From Bacteroidales bacterium (GTDB lineage Bacteria; Bacteroidota; Bacteroidia; Bacteroidales; JAADGE01), in NCBI GenBank assembly GCA_029932445.1, contig JAOZQB010000096.1:1-10735 (forward strand): a stretch of DNA of 10,735 bases. Direction: 5' to 3'. The notes below the pieces were generated by a model. It did no database searches and had not been told where the DNA came from. It saw nothing but the letters and a program-made list of their open reading frames with translations. Shown here piece after piece: positions 1 to 7,800 of this stretch. Both the position numbers and the translations under genes were made by a program. Numbering within the stretch: position 1 is the stretch's first letter; each line of letters begins with the position of its first letter.

Positions 1-1
1 T

Positions 2-709
2 TCATTTATTGACAGTGATCCGATACAAATTCCGCACTTATTTTCAAGAAAAGAAGATATAGAAATAGCCGGATTTCTTACAAGTTCAATCGCATGGGGA
101 AATCGCAAAATGATAATAAGAAATGCCCGAAAGATAATTGCTTTTATGCAAAATAATCCTCATGAATTTCTATTAAACGAAAATATTTGTCTTTCTGATG
201 TTCAAAATATCGGTCATCGAACTTTTAAACCGGAAGATTTTTTATTTTTTCTGCAATCTTTAAAAAATATATACGAAAATCACGGAGGATTGGAAGATGT
301 CTTTACAAAAGGATATAAAAACGAAAATTCCGTTTTTTCGGCTATAACTTACTTCAGAAATATTTTTTTTGAACTTCCGCACCTGCAACGAACTGAAAAA
401 CACATTGCAAATGTTATGAAAAACTCGGCAGCCAAACGCATTAATATGTTTCTGATGTGGATGGTAAGAAAGGATAACAGAGGTGTCCATTTTGGTCTTT
501 GGGATAAAATTTCACCGGCTGATTTGATAATTCCTTTGGATATTCATACGGGCAATACGGCACGCAGCTTGGAACTTTTAACAAGAAAACAAAATGATCG
601 AAAAGCCGCAGAAGAATTAACAAATAACTTAAAGAAGTTTGAGCCTGAGGACCCGGTTAAATACGACTTTGCCCTGTTTGGTTTAGGTGTTTTTGAAAAA
701 TTTGTATAA
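2..709 (+). CDS. TIGR02757/DUF2400 family protein, 5'-truncated by window edge
   Basis: The reading frame is open from base 2, so the ATG at 110 is internal and the true start lies before the window. About 235 residues are visible; homologues are roughly 250 or slightly more, so only a short N-terminal piece is missing. The visible N-terminus (SDPIQIPHLFSRKEDIEIAGF then AWGNRKMII) and the stretch IGHRTFKPEDFLFF are hallmarks of TIGR02757 proteins, common in Bacteroidetes. Near the C-terminus are MFLMWMVRKD, GLWDKISPADLIIPLDIHTG and DPVKYDFALFGLGV. No signal peptide or membrane segment is visible in this part. The molecular function is not established. The LDIHTGN segment followed by DP.KYDFALFGLG looks to me like the helix-hairpin-helix DNA glycosylase arrangement, but that is inference. 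It ends 4 bases from the end of the convergent M23 gene, with no terminator visible in between. Confidence 0.88.
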   Translation, partial: SFIDSDPIQIPHLFSRKEDIEIAGFLTSSIAWGNRKMIIRNARKIIAFMQNNPHEFLLNENICLSDVQNIGHRTFKPEDFLFFLQSLKNIYENHGGLEDVFTKGYKNENSVFSAITYFRNIFFELPHLQRTEKHIANVMKNSAAKRINMFLMWMVRKDNRGVHFGLWDKISPADLIIPLDIHTGNTARSLELLTRKQNDRKAAEELTNNLKKFEPEDPVKYDFALFGLGVFEKFV

Positions 710-713
710 AAAA

Positions 714-1229
714 TCAATGAAAATAATCAAGCGGATTTAAGTAAAACATTTTCTTCCATCCTTGATAATCTCCATCGATTCTCCACGGATAAGGAATCAA
801 TGTAACTATTGAATAATGTAGGTGTGGTGATTTTCCCTTTGCATTCCCGGATGTGCCAACAGAACCGATTAAAGTCCCTCTTTTTACAAATTTAAAACCG
901 GAAGTCTTAATATTATTAAGATGTGCAAAATAATGTATTCTCCATTTCGGACCCAGAATTAGAATAACCTTTCCGCCTAAATTAATTTCTCCCGAATATA
1001 AAATTATTCCATTTACAGAAGATAAAACATTTGTTCCTTCCTTTGCAAAAATATCAACTCCTTTATGAGTAATTGATTTACCCCAAGGATAATACCAAAA
1101 TGTTTTAGGGTTTCAATCATTTTTATCAGCTCCTTCAACGGGTATTATCAAATTTTGAGGTATCAATAATCCGCTCAATGAGATTATAAGAAAAATTATT
1201 AAAATTTTCCTTCTTCTTTTTTTCTTCAT
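714..1229 (-). pseudogene. M23 (LytM-type) metallopeptidase interrupted by an in-frame TGA at codon 39
   Basis: Read from ATG at 1229 to TGA at 714-716, this frame gives 171 codons with a single internal TGA at 1113-1115. The N-terminus is very basic (MKKKRRRK) followed by a hydrophobic segment at about residues 9-24, so it is a membrane anchor or signal sequence. After the TGA comes a complete M23 catalytic domain: FWYYPWGKSITHKGVDIFA contains the H55-x3-D59 zinc motif, H103 lies in FAHL, and the H136-x-H138 motif is in SPHLHYS. M23 enzymes cut peptide cross-links in peptidoglycan, in the periplasm. As I recall the family, the residue before NP..FWYYPWG is often Trp, so TGG to TGA is the simplest explanation. 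TGA serves as the normal stop of this gene and of the phospho-sugar mutase, and TGG encodes Trp throughout, which argues against a changed genetic code. The gene starts 4 bases after meaB ends, so they are probably cotranscribed. It may be a recent pseudogene, a sequencing error or a read-through site. Confidence 0.82.
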
Positions 1230-1233
1230 TTTA

Positions 1234-2301
1234 TTAATTTAATAAAATTTGTGCTGCTGCGTACGGACTTATTTTCCCTGCCAAAACATCTTGCTCAAAT
1301 TCTTTTAATTTATTACTGATTTTCTTATCTGAATAAAATCGATTTTTTAATTCTTCATTAATGGTTTCATACATTCGAAATTTCGCTTGTTTGCTTCTTC
1401 TTTCATAAAAATAATTATTTTTTTTCGTGAAAAGAAAATAGTCTTCAAGCAAATCGGCAATTTCCGAAATTCCGCTTCCGTTCTCTGCAGATGCAGTAAC
1501 AACTTTCGGATTCCGGCCTGATTCTGAAGGCGGAAACAAATGCAATGCATTTTGATATTCAGCTTGTGCCCGAGTTGCATTTTTAATATTATCACTATCT
1601 GCTTTATTAATAACAATTAAATCAGCTATTTCCGTAATGCCTCTTTTTATCCCTTGTAATTCATCACCGGCACCGGCTAACATTAACAACATAAAAAAAT
1701 CAACCATCGAATTTACGACCGTTTCCGATTGACCGACGCCAACCGTTTCAATAAAAATCGTATCAAAACCGGCAGCTTCACACAAAATAATTGTTTCAGC
1801 TGTTTTTCTGGCAACACCGCCTAAAGAACCGGCCGACGGCGATGGTCTGATAAATGCATTTTTTTCGGCACTTAATTTTTCCATTCGTGTTTTATCACCA
1901 AGAATACTTCCTCCGGAACGTTCACTTGAAGGATCAATTGCAAGCACTGCGATCTTCTTTCCTTTATCCAAAAGATGCATCCCGAAAGTTTCTATAAACG
2001 TGCTTTTACCGACACCGGGAACACCTGTTATCCCGATTCTCACGGAATTCCCGCTAAAAGGCAAACACTCGGAAATTATTTCTTGTGCTTTTTCAAAATA
2101 TTCTTTTTTAGAACTTTCAATTAAGGTAATCGCTTGGCTTAAAACAGTTATTTCTCCGTTTTTTATTCCGTTAACATATTCTTCAACACTTTTAGTATTC
2201 TTTTTAATTTGTTTAAATTTTGATACGGATTTCTCATTAAGTGAATTTACTTCTTTTACACCTTTTTTTACGGAAAGAGCTGATTTGTGTTTTTTAGTCA
2301 T
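1234..2301 (-). CDS. meaB: Methylmalonyl-CoA mutase-associated GTPase MeaB (ArgK family)
   Basis: MeaB is a cytoplasmic SIMIBI-class GTPase that gates cobalamin loading of methylmalonyl-CoA mutase and protects the enzyme from inactivation, on the route between succinyl-CoA and propionyl-CoA. With the ATG at 2301 the protein has 355 residues, normal for the family. Visible motifs are the P-loop GVPGVGKST (93-101), the AIDPSS..SGGSILGDKTRM segment (121-140), IRPSPSAGSLGGVARKT (about 151-167), the switch region ETVGVGQSE (185-193) and the guanine-specificity motif NKAD (232-235). The C-terminal helical part (MYETINEEL onward) is the dimerisation region of the family. The Lys-rich N-terminal tail resembles other Bacteroidetes MeaB proteins. 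The frame can be extended upstream to a TTG at 2367, but that codon lies inside the terminator hairpin of the preceding operon, so 2301 is preferred. A -7-like element at 2326-2333 fits this start. The mutase genes themselves are not in the window. Confidence 0.95.
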   Translation of the reverse strand: MTKKHKSALSVKKGVKEVNSLNEKSVSKFKQIKKNTKSVEEYVNGIKNGEITVLSQAITLIESSKKEYFEKAQEIISECLPFSGNSVRIGITGVPGVGKSTFIETFGMHLLDKGKKIAVLAIDPSSERSGGSILGDKTRMEKLSAEKNAFIRPSPSAGSLGGVARKTAETIILCEAAGFDTIFIETVGVGQSETVVNSMVDFFMLLMLAGAGDELQGIKRGITEIADLIVINKADSDNIKNATRAQAEYQNALHLFPPSESGRNPKVVTASAENGSGISEIADLLEDYFLFTKKNNYFYERRSKQAKFRMYETINEELKNRFYSDKKISNKLKEFEQDVLAGKISPYAAAQILLN

Positions 2302-2325
2302 TTTTAAAATATAATTATGATTATA

Positions 2326-2333
2326 CAAATTTA
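2326..2333 (-). promoter_or_regulatory. Possible Bacteroidetes -7 element for meaB
   Basis: The minus strand reads TAAATTTG, an exact match to the Bacteroidetes TAnnTTTG element, 24 bases before the meaB ATG. No TTTG lies at the expected 19-21 base distance upstream (the nearest is about 31 bases away, in the terminator hairpin), so only half of the promoter is supported. It would give a very short leader and makes the TTG at 2367 an unlikely start. Confidence 0.4.
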
Positions 2334-2351
2334 TGAAAGTTTGTTTAAAAT

Positions 2352-2383
2352 AAAAAAAGCCGCTCAAATGAGCGACTCTTTTT
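2352..2383 (-). terminator. Rho-independent terminator of the SusC/SusD operon
   Basis: On the minus strand GTCGCTC (2376-2370), loop ATTT and GAGCGGC (2365-2359) form a 7-bp stem with one G-T pair, followed at once by seven T residues (2358-2352). An A-rich tract before the stem extends the pairing. The hairpin starts 24 bases after the stop codon of the third lipoprotein gene. On the plus strand the same hairpin is followed by TCTTTTTC, so it may work both ways, though no plus-strand gene reads into it here. Confidence 0.85.
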
Positions 2384-2399
2384 CAATTAATTTAATTAA

Positions 2400-3350
2400 C
2401 TAACGTCTCGGATCCTTAACAGGTTTACCGATCGGTTTATTAATTTTAACAGTAACATGACCTTTTGAGTCTTTAATAAACATAAAATCATAAGGTCCGC
2501 CCCACCAGTATCCTGAATCAGGTAATGTAGGAGTGGCAGTGAAAACAAAAATCGGTGTACAGTTATTTGTAACTAAACCGCCTTCAATATCTTCAAACAT
2601 AATTCTTCCGTATGCACCATAAGCATTTTGATTATTAATGAATTGATTTCCGAGCGGACTTACTATTGTACCGTCATCTTTCAACTCTAATCTCAAAGAA
2701 TCTTGATCATCATACCAGAAATTTTGCATGACTAATAATCCTTGACTGAAATCATCATCATCAAACAATTCTACTATAGAAGCAGCATTTTCTGCACCAT
2801 CGATAAAGTTGGTATAGTTTCCTGCAAATTTAGTATAGTCTAATAAACAATTTTTGTACAGTCGCACTTGGTTTACATTAAAAAATGTATCAATGACACC
2901 TGCACTTGCAGCTGTTAATTTCAATAAGAAAGGAGCAACCGAATCTAAAGGCATTTCCGCATTACTGACATTAATATCAATGCTTCCGCTTAATTCACCC
3001 GCCGGTATTACAAATTGAGTTGCAGATAAAGTAAACTCTTGTCCTAATTTAGCTCCCGTTGTATCAACAATTTCAAAATCAACGGTTACATCACTTGTTA
3101 AAGGAGCACCAAAAAGACTGGCAGATAATGTCGTTGAATAATCCTGAGGAACACCGTTCTCATCTAAAGCCGGCATACTGACTAACTTATCAGTACTTTC
3201 AAATCTGACTCTGGTTACGGCACCGTCAACAGTACTGCCTTCCAAAGTTGCATATGGTCTGTTTGCTATATCGGATATACTGTCTTTTTCACAAGAAGCA
3301 AAAAACAATACGGCAAACAAAACACTTAATATTGCACTATATTTTTTCAT
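2400..3350 (-). CDS. Surface lipoprotein of unknown function, third gene of SusCD operon
   Basis: This 316-residue protein starts with a lipoprotein signal peptide: MKKY, a hydrophobic stretch at residues 5-17 and the lipobox FASC with Cys20. Acidic residues soon after (CEKDS) may favour surface export in Bacteroidetes. The region at about 30-160 is rich in beta strands, with segments such as TVDFEIV, FVIPAGELSGSIDINV and APFLLKL, resembling the Calx-beta-like N-terminal domains (DUF1735/DUF4843 type) of accessory lipoproteins in Sus-like loci. The second half begins near KNCLLDYTKFAGNYT and is probably a separate beta domain; it includes an acidic DDDD run, FWYDDQD and SGYWWGGPYDF. Aromatic clusters of this sort could bind a ligand, but this is inference. 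No catalytic motif was recognised. The gene lies 72 bases after the SusD-like gene and just before the terminator, so it is probably the last gene of the operon, acting at the cell surface with the transporter. Confidence 0.85.
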   Translation of the reverse strand: MKKYSAILSVLFAVLFFASCEKDSISDIANRPYATLEGSTVDGAVTRVRFESTDKLVSMPALDENGVPQDYSTTLSASLFGAPLTSDVTVDFEIVDTTGAKLGQEFTLSATQFVIPAGELSGSIDINVSNAEMPLDSVAPFLLKLTAASAGVIDTFFNVNQVRLYKNCLLDYTKFAGNYTNFIDGAENAASIVELFDDDDFSQGLLVMQNFWYDDQDSLRLELKDDGTIVSPLGNQFINNQNAYGAYGRIMFEDIEGGLVTNNCTPIFVFTATPTLPDSGYWWGGPYDFMFIKDSKGHVTVKINKPIGKPVKDPRR

Positions 3351-3386
3351 ATTTTTAGAAATTTAAATGTTTATTGTTTTAGTTTA

Positions 3387-3408
3387 AGGGACTATGAAAT
3401 ACGTCCCT
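3387..3408 (-). other. Small hairpin between the SusD-like and third lipoprotein genes
   Basis: AGGGAC (3387-3392) and GTCCCT (3403-3408) are perfect inverted repeats around a 10-base loop, 14 bases after the SusD-like stop. In the minus-strand transcript no T-run follows the stem, so it does not look like a full terminator. It could be an mRNA stability or processing element, or chance. Confidence 0.35.
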
Positions 3409-3422
3409 CATTAACAAAAATT

Positions 3423-4826
3423 TTATTGATTCCACCATACATTATCTGATAATGTAACACTCGGGACATTAGCAGTGTTATAATCCAACTCATCTTGCGG
3501 ATAAGGGTATCTTCGCGGAATATCTGTTGTTGTATTAGCAGCAGCAGATAAAACGGGGAATCCGGTTCTTCTCCAATCACTATAAGATTGAACGGTTCCG
3601 AAATTAGCAATATATTTTTGTCGCATAATAGTTTCAAGATCAATATTTCCGTCACCTACATTAATGGTACCGTACCATCCCCAAGTCAGGATATCTGCCG
3701 GATCATAATCATAATGATCGGCATCATTAGGAAGAACTAATAAAACTGATGCAATGGCACCGTCTAAATAAGCCGTATCTGCATCAGACACATTTCCTAA
3801 TTCAAAATTTGCTTCAGCTTCAATAAATTTTAATTCATGATACGTCATTAAATAGACTGTAGCATCATCAGCAGCAACAAAATCACCGGGTAAAGCTATA
3901 CCTTCTTCATCATTCGTTCCCGGTTCGCCTCCGACAGAAGCAGCTCCGTCTGAACTGTACTCCAAGATTCTGTTATCAGCATCATTTATAAGCATATCAA
4001 TAAAGGTAGAAGCCATTGTTATATCACCTCTTTGAGACATAAACTGAGATAAAGGACTTTTTGCATCTGAACTAAAGGTAAACTGCATATTATCTGCATT
4101 GGAAGTGAATCCGTTTGCAGCATAAGTTAAAGCATCAGTGTATGCCTGACTTCCGTTTACTCCTGATAAATTTAATGCATATCTGGCTTTTAAAGACCAA
4201 GCTAATTTTGTCCAACTGTCTAAATTGCCTGCATAGAACATATCTTCATCACCGGGACTTTCAAGACTCTCGTCAGCTGCTAAATCTGTAATAGCGGCAT
4301 CCAATAAACTTTGAACAGTCGTATAAATTGCTTCTTGAGTATCATAAGCAGGAGCTAATTGATCATTACCTTGAAAAGCATCAGAATAAGGGATATCACC
4401 GAATAAATCAGTCATATAAGCTAAATCCCAAGCAGTAAGCACCTTAGCGACACCGGCATAATGCGGTGAATTATTTGCATCTGCTTTATCAATCATTTGT
4501 TTTAAATCCATTAAATTTGATTGATAAGCTGCACCCCAAAGATTATTAACATCCGAAGATTTATACACATAACGTCCTTGAGTTAACGATTGTCTTGATG
4601 CACCGTTAAAATATTGCAACCACATATTCGTGGGTCTGACAGCATCATTTCCCATCATGGTATAAGCCATTTCAGTTTGAATGCTCGGCAATAACAAACT
4701 GACGGGTACATCAGTCGGGTTATTGGGGTCAACATTAATATCCGTATCTATCCATTTTTTACAAGATGTAAGTGAGATAACAGATATCAAAATAAAGCCC
4801 AAAGCTATTTTTGTTATATTTTTCAT
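3423..4826 (-). CDS. SusD/RagB-family nutrient-binding outer-membrane lipoprotein
   Basis: SusD-like proteins cap the SusC channel on the outer face of the outer membrane and capture the nutrient. The 467-residue protein has a lipoprotein signal peptide with lipobox LTSC at 19-22, so Cys22 should be lipidated. The mature N-terminus (WIDTDINVDPNNPTDVP, then LLLPSIQTEMAYTM) and the C-terminal part (MRQKYIANFG, then SDWRRTGFPVL and RRYPYPQDELDYN) match the SusD-like_2 branch (PF12771) better than classic starch SusD. The middle is helical, as expected for its TPR-like scaffold: TAWDLAYMTDLFGDIPYSDAF and SWTKLAWSLKARYALNL are family signatures. It follows the SusC-like gene after a 39-base AT-rich spacer, the usual order for such pairs. 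No internal promoter of the TAnnTTTG type is visible in the spacer. The ligand cannot be deduced from sequence or neighbours. Confidence 0.95.
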   Translation of the reverse strand: MKNITKIALGFILISVISLTSCKKWIDTDINVDPNNPTDVPVSLLLPSIQTEMAYTMMGNDAVRPTNMWLQYFNGASRQSLTQGRYVYKSSDVNNLWGAAYQSNLMDLKQMIDKADANNSPHYAGVAKVLTAWDLAYMTDLFGDIPYSDAFQGNDQLAPAYDTQEAIYTTVQSLLDAAITDLAADESLESPGDEDMFYAGNLDSWTKLAWSLKARYALNLSGVNGSQAYTDALTYAANGFTSNADNMQFTFSSDAKSPLSQFMSQRGDITMASTFIDMLINDADNRILEYSSDGAASVGGEPGTNDEEGIALPGDFVAADDATVYLMTYHELKFIEAEANFELGNVSDADTAYLDGAIASVLLVLPNDADHYDYDPADILTWGWYGTINVGDGNIDLETIMRQKYIANFGTVQSYSDWRRTGFPVLSAAANTTTDIPRRYPYPQDELDYNTANVPSVTLSDNVWWNQ

Positions 4827-4865
4827 ATCTATTGTATTTTAATTTTAATTTTTAATTAATATAAA

Positions 4866-7800
4866 TTAGAAAGTTAATCTTATACCAAATGTGTAAGATT
4901 TCTTACCCGGCATGTTAAAATAATCCATACCTTGACCGTTATCTGCACCTACTAAACTTGTATTCGGATCAATTCCCGTATACGGAGTTGATAACCATAA
5001 GTTTGTACCGGTAGCAAATACTTCAGCATTTGATAAGAATGTTTTATCTAAAATAGTTTTGTTTAACTTATAAGATAGAGAGACTTCTTTTAATCTGATC
5101 CAACTTGCATCTTCCATAGCAGCTGCTGAAGGGCCTCCGCCGAAATTACTTCCGTATCCTTGATACCAAGTTTGGTCTAAAACAACAGGTACATGAGCAT
5201 CACCCGTAACTACGACATTTCCGTCGGCATCTAAATGTCCCAATTTACCTTCAAAATATACAATGTTTTCCGAAGGTGTTAAAGCCATATTAATGGTTCC
5301 GTCAGCATTATAAACCACATCTCTGTTTTCTGTTTCCTTAGAAACACCGAAGAAGTTCATAGCAAAACGTGTTCCGTTATAGAATAATCCGCCTTTTTTG
5401 AAATCAAATAAGAATGAGAAAGTGATACCTTTATAAGAAACAGAATTGAAAATATTTGCTGTCCAATCCGGATTAATTGTTCCTAAAGAAACCATTGCAG
5501 TATCAGCCGGGAACGGGAAACCGTCAGTATATCCGTCTGTAGGATCATCATTAATAATCATATTTCCGTCAGCATCTTTATACCAATCATTTCCGTATAC
5601 AGAACGATAATCTTCACCGGCAACCGCACGAATTTGAGGTACGGTAAATCCGCTTAAGAATAAATTATCAATTCCTTCGGCTAAGCTTTCAACAACATTT
5701 TTGTTTTGTGTAAAGTTAACATTGATATCCCAATTTAAATCTTTCGTTTTAACAGGGTTTAAATATAAAGAAACCTCGATACCTTTTGATGACATTGTAC
5801 CGGCATTTCTGTAAACATATCCGTAACCTGAAGTAGGTGCAACCGGAACTGCCATTAACAAGTCAACCGATTGATTGTCAAAATAAGAAACATCAAGACC
5901 GATTCTGTTTTTCATAAATTTTAATTCAGCACCAACTTCTATCGTTTTGGTTTTTTCATGATTCAAATCAGCACTTCCAAGTACATCACCCAAAGTAAAT
6001 CCTGTTTGGCCTAATAGGGGAAAAGCTAAACCGTCAGTCCATCCGTCACCTGCTCCTGAAGTAACATAAGGAGTAGATAAGTTATAAGCGCTTGCATAGT
6101 TAGCCGTAACCGCATAAGACGCTCTTAATTTACCGAAAGATAAAATATTATTACCTTTTAAAGCACCTAATTCAGAAAAAACAAATGATAAGTTAGCAGA
6201 GGGAAACAAAGAAGACAAATTATCTTCAGGCATAGTCGTTGCCCATTCATTTCTGACTGTTCCGCCGACATATAACATATTTTTATATGCTAATGTTAAA
6301 TCACCGAATACAGCCATTGTTCTGAATTCAGTTAAATTTACGGCTGTTTTTTGGTTACTTGTATTTGAAACATCATCAAATCCGGGAATAATTAAATCAC
6401 CGTCTGTATAACCGTCAACATATTTAAAATAATTTCTGTACATATTTGCACCTAAATTAAAACTCAAATTTAGGTCATCGGTTAAATTTCTATTAATTTT
6501 AGCCAAGAAATCCGTATTAAAAATAGATTGATAATTTCCGGATTCATATACAGAACCTGTTGGTGTATCATTAGAACCGATTGCCATAACATCTTTATAA
6601 GAATCTAAATAAAAGTCATTAGAAACTCTTAATGAGAATGATAACCAATCTAAAGCATCATAATCGGCATAAATATTACCGGTTAAACGATTAACTTTAT
6701 CATGATAATAAATTTTATTGGCAACCCAATACGGATTATCATAACCGCCTCCGTGTCTGTATGATCTTTGACTTCCGTCTTCTAATTCATAACCTGCGGC
6801 ATTATCAAATGAAGGAGCTGTTCTTAATAAACCGAGCATAATACCGGATGTATTAGAACCTTTTTGAATGAAATTACCGTAAGAATAAACATAATTAATA
6901 TTTGCTCCGGTAGTAATTTTATCCGTCAATTTTGTAGATGAATTAACACGAATTGAAGTTCTGTTAAAAACATTATTCGGAACAATACCTTCTTCATTTC
7001 TGTTACCTATTGAAATATAATAAGAAGAAACATCATTTGCATTACTGAGACTTATATTATTGTTATAAGTATATCCGTTTTGGAAGAATGCATATTTATC
7101 ATATACTTGAGCAGGTCCGCCGTCAGCTAAGGGATCATTTTGACTTACCAAAGCACCGTGAACATCGTATTCGGGATATAACCAAACACTCGGATCCGTA
7201 GAATAAGCCATGGTATCCAATTTAGGACCCCAACTTGTGTTTTTACCGCTAATCCATTGACCGTCCGAACCTTGTCCGTAGGTAGTTTGAAGCGCAGGTA
7301 ATTTACTGACTTGATTCATACTGAAAGAAGAAGAAAAATTAACTTCCATTTTTTGTCCTGCTTTCCCTTTTTTAGTCGTAATCATAATAACACCGTTAGC
7401 AGCTTGCACACCGTAAAGAGCCGTTGCAGCACCACCTTTTAATACTGAAATACTTTCAATATCTTCCGGATTAATATCAATACTTCTGGCAGACATTTGA
7501 ACACCGTCAACACCGCTACTACCACCTGTAGAAGCAATCGGTTGTCCGTCAATAACATAAAGCGGTTGATTGTTTCTTGTTAAAGAAGCAGCACCACGAA
7601 TGGTCATGTAAGAAGCAGAACCTGCACCACCGTCAGATTCAGTTACAATTACACCTGAGGTTCTTGAACCGATAAGTTTAGTAACATCATCCGCATTTGA
7701 TTGCTGAATGTCTTCTCCGCTTACGCTTTGAACTTCATATCCAAGTGCTTTCTTTTCTTTAGAAACACCTAAAGCTGTTACTACAACCTCATCAATAAAT

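Noticed and set aside
260..623. Minus-strand open frames across the DUF2400 gene
   Set aside because: They lie opposite a well-supported coding frame, have no recognisable domain, and read as antisense shadows.
714..1229. Reassignment of TGA to Trp, or selenocysteine insertion, to explain the M23 internal stop
   Set aside because: Trp is encoded by TGG throughout, TGA ends two genes in the window, and M23 peptidases are not known selenoproteins; no obvious SECIS-like stem follows the codon.
1347..1616. Minus-strand open frame inside meaB in another frame
   Set aside because: It fully overlaps the conserved meaB reading frame and shows no family motif.
2000..2314. Plus-strand open frame opposite the meaB 5' half
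   Set aside because: It is antisense to the P-loop region of meaB, and its hydrophobic content comes from the complement of Lys-rich and AT-rich codons.
3392..3655. Minus-strand open frame overlapping the 3' end of the SusD-like gene
   Set aside because: It is an out-of-frame shadow of the conserved SusD C-terminus.
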